Assembly (NCBI GenBank): GCA_005883885.1
Contig: VAYF01000027.1
Location: 1-12,936 of the forward strand
Length of the DNA stretch: 12,936 nucleotides
Direction of reading: 5' to 3'
DNA from: Actinomycetota bacterium
Lineage (GTDB): Bacteria > Actinomycetota > UBA4738 > HRBIN12
The notes beneath the pieces were generated by a model. The model made no database searches. It had not been told where the DNA came from and worked only from the letters and a program-made list of their open reading frames with translations. Both the position numbers and the translations under genes were made by a program. Positions 6,896 through 12,936 of this stretch are shown piece after piece (positions within the stretch are counted from its first letter, which is position 1; the number at the start of each line of letters is the position of its first letter).

Positions 6896-6913
6896 GTCCC
6901 CCCTCTGGGGGAC
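6896..6913 (+). promoter_or_regulatory. leader hairpin upstream of the histidine kinase
   Basis: GTCCCCC-CTCT-GGGGGAC has a 7-base-pair perfect stem with a 4-base loop, inside the predicted 5' leader. No T-run follows, so a simple terminator is unlikely. It could stabilise or fold the leader. A second short palindrome, CCGATGATCGG, follows at 6923-6933. Confidence 0.35.
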
Positions 6914-7033
6914 GGTCTTGGGCCGATGATCGGTTCCGCGTCTGGTGATGTTTCGATTGCACGCTTTGGGAAAAGGGTTTCGGTGTGATTCGTCATGCCG
7001 GGACAGCTCGGTTCCCCCGGCCGAGGGAGGGAC

Positions 7034-8635
7034 ATGCGGAGGGGCATATCTCATTCAGGGTTCGATGAACGACGGTCGAGGGACCTCGTAGCGTCACAAG
7101 GGTTGCCGATCGAGGACGGCGCGGCGCAGGCGGTTTCTTGGACGACGAGACTCGTCCAAGAGCTAACCGGCGGGCGAACCACGGTGCACGTCGTGCTGCC
7201 CGACTCCCGCGGCAGGTTGCGGGTCATCTGGCGCGAGGGTGAACGTGTCCAGATGGGAGCGGAGGCGACCGCGATGCGGCGGATGGCTTTCGATTCCCTG
7301 GCCTCCTCGCATCTCGAACCGTCATCGAGCCGTGTGAAGGATCGGCAACGGTGGTGCGGGTTCTTCCCCCTACACCGCCGCGAGCGGCCGCTCGGCGTCC
7401 TCGAGGTGATCGCTCCCGCGGACGTCCTTCGGGATCGCTGGGAGAACCTGTCGGCCATGGCGGATCAGCTGGCTCTCCGGCTCGAAGAACTCGCTGAGCG
7501 GGACCGACTCCGTCGAGCGGTCGTGTCGCTCGAGGAGGACGCCGACCTCAGGGGCGAGCTCCTGCGGTCGGAGGAGCCCGAAGCGGCCCTCCAGATCGCT
7601 GGAGATTCGCTCGCCCGAGGATCCGGCGTTCCGATCGGTGTCTGGTGGAACGAGCACCAGGGCCCCTTGTCGTTCACGGTCGCGTGCGGGGTGACCGACC
7701 AAGCGCAACAGGACCTCCGAGATCGGATGGGGACCATCCCCCCGTGGGGGAAGCTGACGCCGCAGGAGCGCACATCCCTTCGACGCCTGTTCGGGGAGGC
7801 CGTCGGAGCGAAGCAGGTCAGCGCGCGCGGGGTGGATGGCGGGGTCCTCATGGTTGGAGGCGGGGAGCCGGAGCTCCGGCGCCGTATCCGAGCCGTTGGG
7901 TCGTTGCTCGACGAGGCTCTGCCTCTGCTCATCCTCACGGCGAGGGAACGGCGGCGGAACATGGAGATCGATCTGGGGCTCGCCTGGACCGCGCACGAAC
8001 TCAGCGGGCCGCTCCTGAGCATCAAGGCAGCGCTGGAGCTCCTCATCACCCGCGGAGCGTCGGGAGGGGACGCCCTCCTCACGTTGTCGCTTCGCGAGCT
8101 GGAGCAATTGGTCGGAGACATGGAAGGGATCCTCGGATGGGCGGTCGGGAGTCGCCCGCTCAGCCCCAGCTTCCAAGACGTTACCGAGCTGGTGGAGGCC
8201 GCAGTGGACCCGTACCGGGAGGGCACCTCGAGCCACACGATCGAGGTGATCGCGCCGCGGCCGGCGATGGCGGAGGTGGATCCCACTCATCTGCGAGCGG
8301 CCGTCGCGAACCTGGTCCGCAACGCCGTCGCGTACTCGGATCCGGGAAGCACGGTCGTCGTGGAGATCGTTGACGAGGGGGCCAGGCTACGGGTGAGCGT
8401 GCGGGATCAGGGCCCCGGGATCCCCGTGGGTGAGCGCGAGACCATCTTCGACCCATTCGTCCGGGGCGAGGCGGGCTCACGACGTGGACGGGGCAGCGGC
8501 CTCGGTCTCTTCATCACCCGTCGGATCGTCGAGGCGCACGGGGGCACCGTGTGGCTGGATCCCGGCTATCCCGGCGCCGACTTCCAGATGGTCTTGCCCG
8601 TCGATCGAAGGGAGGCGCCACGATTCGCGTCCTGA
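7034..8635 (+). CDS. soluble sensor histidine kinase (GAF-like sensory region, HisKA-type H-box, HATPase)
   Basis: 533 aa from ATG 7034, chosen because GAGGGAGGGAC lies just upstream; ATG 6995 would add 13 residues without a good binding site. No transmembrane segment or signal peptide is present, so the kinase should be cytoplasmic. The first ~300 residues look like two GAF-type sensor modules joined by a charged helical linker rich in Glu, Arg and Leu (about residues 145-190). The kinase core is complete: H-box HELSGPL with phospho-acceptor His321, N-box Asn426 and Asn430 (NLVRNAV), G1 Asp458 in DQGPGIP, F-box FDPF, and G2 GSGLGL at 487-492. The signal is unknown. The TGA at 8633-8635 overlaps the likely start of the next response regulator, the probable phosphotransfer partner. 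Confidence 0.93.
   Translation: MRRGISHSGFDERRSRDLVASQGLPIEDGAAQAVSWTTRLVQELTGGRTTVHVVLPDSRGRLRVIWREGERVQMGAEATAMRRMAFDSLASSHLEPSSSRVKDRQRWCGFFPLHRRERPLGVLEVIAPADVLRDRWENLSAMADQLALRLEELAERDRLRRAVVSLEEDADLRGELLRSEEPEAALQIAGDSLARGSGVPIGVWWNEHQGPLSFTVACGVTDQAQQDLRDRMGTIPPWGKLTPQERTSLRRLFGEAVGAKQVSARGVDGGVLMVGGGEPELRRRIRAVGSLLDEALPLLILTARERRRNMEIDLGLAWTAHELSGPLLSIKAALELLITRGASGGDALLTLSLRELEQLVGDMEGILGWAVGSRPLSPSFQDVTELVEAAVDPYREGTSSHTIEVIAPRPAMAEVDPTHLRAAVANLVRNAVAYSDPGSTVVVEIVDEGARLRVSVRDQGPGIPVGERETIFDPFVRGEAGSRRGRGSGLGLFITRRIVEAHGGTVWLDPGYPGADFQMVLPVDRREAPRFAS
8608..8615 (+). promoter_or_regulatory. strong ribosome binding site next to a non-standard start codon
   Basis: AAGGGAGG is a near-perfect Shine-Dalgarno match inside the end of the kinase gene. 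Only ACG (4 bases downstream) or ATT (7 bases downstream) stand where the start should be. The only ordinary in-frame start is GTG 8551, upstream of the site. Confidence 0.6.
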
Positions 8636-9306
8636 TCGTCGATGATCACCTCCTGTTCGCCGAGGCGATCGGCGCCGCCCTGCACGAAGCCGGGATGGGT
8701 GTCTGTGCTTCCGTGACGAATGGGCGTGACGCGATCGCGTTCCTCGAGACCGACCACGCAGATGTGGTCCTGATGGACATCGGACTCCCCGACCGCAGCG
8801 GCCTCGCGGTTGGACAGGAGATGCTGGAGCGTTGGCCGGAGACGAAGCTGGTGGCCGTTACCGCGCTCGATGACCCGAGGGCCGTCGATGAGGCCCTCGA
8901 GGCGGGATTCCGCGGCTACCTCACGAAGGACACGCCGGTCGGAAGGTTCATCAGCTCGATGGAAGCCGTCGTCGGTGGGCAGGTGGTCCTTCCCCATCGC
9001 CTCGTTCCCACAGGTCATCGCCGCGGAGCGTCCGACGGTATCGCTCTGCTCGTCTCGCAGCTAACCACGCGGGAGCGAGAGGTCCTCAGCCTGCTCGTGG
9101 AGGGGGCCGACGGAGGAACGATCGCGCGCCGGCTGGGCATCAGTCGCAACACCGTTCGGACCCACGTTCAGAGCATCCTGACGAAGCTCCAGGTGCACTC
9201 CCGTCTGGAGGCCGCGACCATGGCGGTCCGTCACCATCTCGTCCCCCTTCCCTCGAGCGCGATACACAGATATGCGTCTGGTCCGTCGAGCGCAGCCGCC
9301 GGTTGA
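8620..9306 (+). CDS. NarL/FixJ-family response regulator 1 (start uncertain)
   Basis: About 228 aa: receiver domain then LuxR-type helix-turn-helix. Counting from ACG 8620, the receiver has the acidic pair Asp8-Asp9 (LIVDDH), phospho-acceptor Asp53 in LMDIGLPDRSG, Thr in VAVTALDD, and Lys103 in GYLTKD: a canonical, phosphorylatable receiver. The DNA-binding part reads LTTREREVLSLL, then IARRLGISRNTVRTHVQSIL, then KLQVHSRLEAA. Homologues begin MIRVLIVDDH or MRVLIVDDH, which corresponds here to ACG 8620 or ATT 8623 behind AAGGGAGG. GTG 8551 is the only standard start and would add a 23-residue Arg-rich extension. The start overlaps the kinase stop, so the pair is translationally coupled. The short tail after residue 205 is unremarkable. 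Confidence 0.9.
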   Translation, partial: TIRVLIVDDHLLFAEAIGAALHEAGMGVCASVTNGRDAIAFLETDHADVVLMDIGLPDRSGLAVGQEMLERWPETKLVAVTALDDPRAVDEALEAGFRGYLTKDTPVGRFISSMEAVVGGQVVLPHRLVPTGHRRGASDGIALLVSQLTTREREVLSLLVEGADGGTIARRLGISRNTVRTHVQSILTKLQVHSRLEAATMAVRHHLVPLPSSAIHRYASGPSSAAAG

Positions 9307-9492
9307 GATGATCGGTCCGGCTCCACGGCGTCCGTCCCGATCCGGGCCGACATCGCACGCCCGCTCCTCCAGCGGCACTACGGCTCTCATGCGAACGGCG
9401 TAGCTCCGATACGGTTTCCGGTGCGTGCCGGGGCTGCGAGCGGTCGGTAACGTCCTCGTCGCAGGAGCGCCGACGTTGAGAGAGGGTGTTTT
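9307..9492 (+). other. gap between the two response regulators
   Basis: 186 bases without a gene. It begins with GATGATCGGT (9307-9316), a 10-base word also present in the kinase leader at 6925-6934. A weak promoter-like pair GTGCCG-N17-TAACGT lies at 9425-9453. The GAGAGGG just before TTG 9493 serves as a binding site. The second regulator may therefore have its own promoter. Confidence 0.3.
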
Positions 9493-10218
9493 TTGACGCA
9501 GCCACCGGATCGCATCCGGGTCCTCTTGGCAGACCGGCACGCATTGTTCCGTGAGGCGATGCGGGCGGTCCTCGAGAGCGAGGCCGAGATCCACGTCGTG
9601 GCCGAGGCGCGTGATGGCTTGGAGGCCGTCTCCGAGGCAGAGCGCTCGCTTCCGCACGTGGCGATCCTCGACGTCGACCTGCCGATGTCGGACGGAGCCC
9701 GGACGACGGCCACCATCAAGGCTCGCGTTCCGGAATGCCAGGTGCTGGTGCTGAGCGCCCGAGAAGACTATCGCAGCTTGATCGAGGTCCTCGACGCCGG
9801 CGCCAGCGGATACCTCACGAGGGAGTCGCCGCTCGCGGAGCTCATCCAGGCCACTCGAGCGGTCCATCATGGGGATACCCTCGTTCCCCCGGGGATGCTG
9901 GGTCCGCTTCTGAGCGACTTACTCCGTCGCAAACGGGATCAAGACAAGGGGTTCGAGAGGATCGCTCGCCTGACCACCCGGGAACGCGAGGTCCTGGCGC
10001 TGCTCGCGCAAGGTTCGGACAACGACTCGATCGCTCGGTCTCTGGTCATCAGCCCGCAAACCGCGAGGACGCACATCCAGAACATCCTGGGCAAGCTCGA
10101 GGTGCATTCGCGGCTGGAGGCTGCCGCCTTCGTCATGCAGAGCGGTCTCCTCGCCAACCTGGTCAGATCGGACGGGATGCACGCCTTTGCCGCGGTCAGC
10201 AACGAGGGACATCGGTAA
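9493..10218 (+). CDS. NarL/FixJ-family response regulator 2 with non-consensus receiver residues
   Basis: 241 aa from TTG 9493, preceded by GAGAGGG. The layout is the same as its upstream paralogue: receiver, then LuxR-type helix-turn-helix (LTTREREVLALL, then IARSLVISPQTARTHIQNIL, then KLEVHSRLEAA). The two DNA-binding domains are close, which suggests duplication and possibly overlapping targets. The likely phospho-acceptor is Asp60 (ILDVDLP). Two active-site positions differ from the usual pattern: the second residue of the acidic pair is Arg15 (LLADRH), and the conserved Lys of the GYLxK motif is Arg110 (GYLTRES). Such receivers often phosphorylate weakly or respond in another way, though LADRH is seen in some NarL relatives. 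A charged linker, RRKRDQDK, separates the domains. It converges on the UDP-glucuronate decarboxylase gene. Confidence 0.92.
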   Translation: MTQPPDRIRVLLADRHALFREAMRAVLESEAEIHVVAEARDGLEAVSEAERSLPHVAILDVDLPMSDGARTTATIKARVPECQVLVLSAREDYRSLIEVLDAGASGYLTRESPLAELIQATRAVHHGDTLVPPGMLGPLLSDLLRRKRDQDKGFERIARLTTREREVLALLAQGSDNDSIARSLVISPQTARTHIQNILGKLEVHSRLEAAAFVMQSGLLANLVRSDGMHAFAAVSNEGHR

Positions 10219-10229
10219 CGGTCGAGCCG

Positions 10230-10259
10230 CGGCACCGGTCATCTACCGCTTCGGTGCCG
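10230..10259. terminator. inverted repeat at the convergent gene ends
   Basis: CGGCACCG (10230-10237) and CGGTGCCG (10252-10259) form an 8-base-pair perfect stem around a 14-base loop, spanning the end of the minus-strand decarboxylase gene 12 bases after the response regulator stop. The position suits a bidirectional terminator, but there is no T-run and the loop is long. Confidence 0.35.
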
Positions 10260-11208
10260 ATACTCCCATCTCCGATACACCGCGCATCGCATCCAACGTC
10301 TTCTGGAGCCCCTCGTGGAGCGAGACGTCGGGCTGCCATCCCAGCAGCTCACGCGCGAGCGTGGTGTCCGGGCGCCGGACCTCGGGATCGTCGACCGGAC
10401 GCGCTTCGTACACGAGTTCCGACGTGCTGTGGGCGAGGGAGCGGATGAGCTCGGCGAGGTGTCGCACGGAGACCTCTTCGGTGCTGCCGAGGTTGATAGG
10501 CCCCGTGAGGTCGGTCCGCAGGACGCGCCAGACCCCTTCGATGAGGTCGTCCACGTAGCAGAGGGAGCGCGTCTGCGACCCGTCTCCGTGGATCGTGATC
10601 GGTTCGCCGGCGAGCGCCTGATGGATGAAGTTCGGGACGGCGCGCCCGTCGTGCCGTCGCATCCGCGGGCCGTAGGTGTTGAAGATCCTGATGATGCGCA
10701 CGGGGAGGGCGTGGACACGGTGGTAGGCCATGGTAGCGGCCTCAGCGAAGCGCTTCGCTTCGTCGTAGACGGATCGCGGTCCGATCGGATTCACGTTGCC
10801 CCAGTAGCTCTCCGGTTGCGGGTGGATCTGGGGGTCGCCGTAGACCTCCGATGTGGATGCGAGGAAGAATCCGGCTCCCTTGCGGTGTGCGAAGTCGAGG
10901 CCGTTGAGGCTTCCCAGGGCACCGACCCGCAACGTGGCGATCGGATGCTCTTGGTAGTCACGGGGCGAAGCGGGCGATGCGAGATGGAAGACCCAGTCGA
11001 CGTCGCCGTCGACCTCCAGCTCCCGCGTGACGTCGGCTTCCAAGAAGCTGAACCGATCGGCCACCAGGGATGATGCGAGGTTGTCGCGGTTGCCGGTGAG
11101 GAGCGAATCCACGCACACGACCGTCCATCCTTCTGCCAGGAGACGATCGCACAGATGGGAGCCGACGAACCCGGCTCCTCCCGTGACGACGGCCCGCCCG
11201 GTGGTCAC
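10243..11208 (-). CDS. uxs: UDP-glucuronate decarboxylase (UDP-xylose synthase), extended SDR
   Basis: Converts UDP-glucuronate to UDP-xylose through a 4-keto intermediate, using bound NAD, in the cytoplasm. It has 321 aa from GTG 11208, which overlaps the stop of the upstream dehydrogenase (GTGA). Seen: NAD-binding GGAGFVG (10-16), the STSEVYGDP motif (118-126), PIGPRSVYDEAKR with catalytic Tyr148 and Lys152, RIFNTYGPRM (174-183), DGRAVPNFIHQAL, and GDGSQTRSLCYVDDL. This run is diagnostic of the UXS family, and the length is normal. The frame remains open far upstream inside the dehydrogenase gene, but family alignment and the overlap place the start here. It follows ugd in one operon, so its substrate is made by its neighbour. 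The product probably feeds exopolysaccharide or glycan synthesis. Confidence 0.92.
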   Translation of the reverse strand: MTTGRAVVTGGAGFVGSHLCDRLLAEGWTVVCVDSLLTGNRDNLASSLVADRFSFLEADVTRELEVDGDVDWVFHLASPASPRDYQEHPIATLRVGALGSLNGLDFAHRKGAGFFLASTSEVYGDPQIHPQPESYWGNVNPIGPRSVYDEAKRFAEAATMAYHRVHALPVRIIRIFNTYGPRMRRHDGRAVPNFIHQALAGEPITIHGDGSQTRSLCYVDDLIEGVWRVLRTDLTGPINLGSTEEVSVRHLAELIRSLAHSTSELVYEARPVDDPEVRRPDTTLARELLGWQPDVSLHEGLQKTLDAMRGVSEMGVSAPKR

Positions 11209-12590
11209 CGCAGTGGCATGGCGTGCCGTGATGCGGGAGCACGCCCGCTTCCGTCGTCGGCACCGGCCGGGTGGAACGGCTCGGGGATGACCGGTGGACG
11301 TCCCGTGGGGTAGTACCAGAAGCCCGAACCGACGAAGTCGGCGGGGTCCAACAGGTTCCTCCCATCGACGATCAGCGGATACGTCATGACCTCCCGGAGG
11401 GTTGCCAGCTCCAATCCACGGAACTCGGGCCAATCCGTCCCGATCACGAGCGCATGCGCCCCGGAGGCGGCCTCGTACACGTCGTTCGCGAGTTCGAGCT
11501 CGGGTACGTCCTCCTTCGCGCCGCTGGCGGCGCGGGGATCGCAGCCGACCACGTGCGCCCCGGACGCCAGGAGCAACCGCGCGAGCGCGATGGCGGGAGA
11601 GAAGCGGACGTCGTCGGTGTCCGGCTTGAACGCGAGCCCGAGGATCGCGATCCGCTTGCCTTCCAGGTTCCAGAGCGCCTCGCGCACCTTCGCGGCGATC
11701 GCCTCGACGGCTTCGTCGTTCAATCGCTCGACCTCGCGCAGCAGGGGGAATGGATAGCCGAACCGCTCCGAGAGGTGCTTGAGCGCCGCGACGTCTTTCG
11801 GGAAGCAGTACCCGCCGTACCCCAGACCCGCGTTGAGGAAGGCGCGACCGATCCGGGGGTCGGCTCCCATGATGTCGGCGACCGTGGTCACGTCGGCGTC
11901 GGCTCGCTCGCACACGCGCGCCAACGCGTTCGCGAAAGAGATCTTCAGCGCGAGGAACGCGTTGCTGGCATGCTTCGCGAGCTCGGCGGTCCTGATATCG
12001 GTCACGATCAGCGGGGCGCCGGCTTCCAGCAGTGGAGCGTAGAGGCGCCGCAGGACCTCGAGGCCTCGGGGGGATTCGACGCCGACCACGATCCGGTCGG
12101 GCTCGAGCGCATCGTGGATGGCCATCCCCTCCCGAAGGAACTCAGGGTTGGATGCCATGTGGAACCGGAGCCCCTTGCCCTCTCGTTGCAGGGTGGTCCG
12201 GACGCGGTCTGCCGTCCCGGCAGGAACCGTCGACTTCTCCACCACCACGACGTCGTCCTGCGCGTGGCGCGCGATCTGACTCGCGGTTTGCTCCATCGCG
12301 ACGAGGTTCGCCTCGCCGTCCGCTCGCGCAGGTGTCCCCACGCAGATGAACACGACCTCCGCCTCTCGCAGGGCACTCGGCGCATCGACCGTGAACGCCA
12401 ATCGACCGGACGATGTCTCGGTGTGCATCGCCTCTTCGAGCCCAGCTTCGAAGAACGGGCTGATCCCCCGAGCGAGGAGCTCGATCTTCTCGGAGTCGAC
12501 GTCCGTTCCGATGACGTCGTGCCCGATGCTGGCGAAGGTCACGCAGGTGACCAATCCCACGTGGCCGGTTCCGATCACGGTGACCTTCAA
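11205..12590 (-). CDS. ugd: UDP-glucose 6-dehydrogenase
   Basis: Oxidises UDP-glucose to UDP-glucuronate with two NAD+. It has 461 aa from TTG 12590, which follows GGAGGGG at 7-base spacing. Seen: Rossmann GTGHVG (7-12) with Asp30 after the second strand, VGTPARADGEANL (84-96), EKSTVPAGT (118-126), NPEFLREG (148-155), AKHASNAFLALKISFAN (205-221) and GYGGYCFPKD with catalytic Cys262 and Asp266. The C-terminal domain has LGLAFKPDTDDVRFSP and GTDWPEF. All key residues are present and the length is usual, apart from a polar C-terminal tail of about 25 residues after YYPTGRPP. It is cotranscribed with the decarboxylase by overlap and probably belongs to the same polysaccharide locus as the kinase fragment upstream. 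Confidence 0.96.
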   Translation of the reverse strand: MKVTVIGTGHVGLVTCVTFASIGHDVIGTDVDSEKIELLARGISPFFEAGLEEAMHTETSSGRLAFTVDAPSALREAEVVFICVGTPARADGEANLVAMEQTASQIARHAQDDVVVVEKSTVPAGTADRVRTTLQREGKGLRFHMASNPEFLREGMAIHDALEPDRIVVGVESPRGLEVLRRLYAPLLEAGAPLIVTDIRTAELAKHASNAFLALKISFANALARVCERADADVTTVADIMGADPRIGRAFLNAGLGYGGYCFPKDVAALKHLSERFGYPFPLLREVERLNDEAVEAIAAKVREALWNLEGKRIAILGLAFKPDTDDVRFSPAIALARLLLASGAHVVGCDPRAASGAKEDVPELELANDVYEAASGAHALVIGTDWPEFRGLELATLREVMTYPLIVDGRNLLDPADFVGSGFWYYPTGRPPVIPEPFHPAGADDGSGRAPASRHAMPLR

Positions 12591-12652
12591 GGCGACCCCT
12601 CCATCTGCGGTGAGCTTAGGTGGACCCAGGAGCGCGGCCGACCGGCGAGGGC

Positions 12653-12681
12653 GGTACGTTGCCTACGCGCATCGACGTACC
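12653..12681. promoter_or_regulatory. inverted repeat upstream of ugd, candidate operator
   Basis: GGTACGT (12653-12659) and ACGTACC (12675-12681) are perfect 7-base arms with a 15-base spacer, so the half-site centres are 22 bases apart, two helical turns. The repeat lies in the 123-base gap between the kinase fragment stop and TTG 12590. This spacing suits a dimeric regulator on one face of the DNA. No clear -35/-10 pair could be assigned beside it. Confidence 0.35.
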
Positions 12682-12713
12682 CGTGACGACGTTTGATGCA
12701 CGCGCGGTGTGGA

Positions 12714-12936
12714 TCAGGTGTGGGCGGGTTCCCCACGGTCCTCGGGAACGCCGTCCAGGGACCAGTCGTCCCTCCGTAGCCGCCGGCCAAGCAAACCACG
12801 CCAACGATGGTCGGCTCCACCGTAGCCGTTCTCGCTCCAAGAGCTCGGCACCCGGTTGAGGAGTCCCCCGACGATCCGGCCACCGACCTGATGGATCTGG
12901 CGTCGCGATTGGGCGACGCTCGCCTGCGTGCTCGAC
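12714..12936 (-). CDS. C-terminal end of a probable polysaccharide-biosynthesis tyrosine autokinase (5' end outside window)
   Basis: The frame is open from the right edge to the TGA at 12716-12714 and shows 73 residues with no start codon needed. It begins STQASVAQSRRQIHQVGG and continues RIVGGLLNRVP, then SSWSENGYGGADHRWRG and a basic/acidic tail. A Thr/Ser-rich start, a helix, then GGRIVGGLLNRVP and a Tyr/Gly segment is how the P-loop domain of bacterial tyrosine autokinases (Wzc/CpsD/CapB type) ends, after the strand reading GVVLN. The usual run of C-terminal tyrosines is reduced to one (NGYGG). Such proteins control chain length and export of exopolysaccharide, which fits the ugd and uxs genes downstream on the same strand. 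The assignment rests on a short fragment, so another ParA-like ATPase remains possible. Confidence 0.5.
   Translation of the reverse strand, partial: SSTQASVAQSRRQIHQVGGRIVGGLLNRVPSSWSENGYGGADHRWRGLLGRRLRRDDWSLDGVPEDRGEPAHT

Noticed and set aside
6892..6897. Second TAGGGT as another promoter for the kinase operon
   Set aside because: No TTG-type -35 hexamer is found 16-19 bases upstream, and the stretch is taken up by the palindrome.
6995..7033. ATG 6995 as the start of the histidine kinase
   Set aside because: No good ribosome binding site lies before it, whereas ATG 7034 follows GAGGGAGGGAC at suitable spacing.
10243..11913. A 556-aa reading of the decarboxylase frame extending through the dehydrogenase gene
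   Set aside because: The extra N-terminal 235 residues are an Arg-rich antisense-style translation of ugd in another frame. The UXS family start and the GTGA overlap place the true start at 11208.
11271..12686. A 471-aa open frame on the plus strand opposite ugd
   Set aside because: It is complementary to a gene with all UDP-glucose dehydrogenase motifs. Long antisense frames are expected in GC-rich DNA.

Overview
The window looks like chromosomal DNA from a high-GC actinomycete-type bacterium, probably Actinomycetota. The base composition is GC-rich, GTG and TTG starts are frequent, one regulator resembles BldD, and one promoter fits the TTGNNN-N17-TAGGGT pattern. No tRNA, rRNA, CRISPR array, insertion sequence or phage gene is visible. 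Species cannot be named from the sequence.

Left part (1-2783): the C-terminal two thirds of tsaD (tRNA t6A synthesis) overlaps by GTGA an NAD-dependent sugar epimerase. That epimerase seems to lack about 35 residues of its Rossmann fold. It converges, with a 6-base gap, on a minus-strand permease of the ArsP/YraQ type that carries a C-terminal heavy-metal-binding domain.

Secretome part (2784-6189): a gap of about 600 bases, then two tandem DUF1996 genes with signal peptides. The first is intact. The second has lost a net 136 bp relative to the first and is frameshifted. A secreted beta-propeller-like protein follows, with a motif recurring about every 54 residues.

Regulatory part (6190-10218): a BldD-like regulator on the minus strand is divergent from a soluble histidine kinase, which is followed by two paralogous NarL/FixJ-type response regulators. 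The divergent gap holds a good promoter match, a perfect 15-bp palindrome just downstream of it, and a GC hairpin. The BldD-like protein keeps three of the four key residues of the c-di-GMP signature of Streptomyces BldD. The first response regulator has no ordinary start codon near its receiver domain, although a strong ribosome binding site is there. The second has non-consensus residues at two receiver active-site positions.

Right part (10243-12936, minus strand): an exopolysaccharide precursor operon. The C-terminal end of a probable tyrosine autokinase enters from the right edge, followed by UDP-glucose 6-dehydrogenase and, overlapping by GTGA, UDP-glucuronate decarboxylase. Together the last two would make UDP-xylose from UDP-glucose. 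The most interesting unit is the BldD-like / histidine kinase / dual response regulator cassette beside the polysaccharide genes; a functional link between them is only inference.
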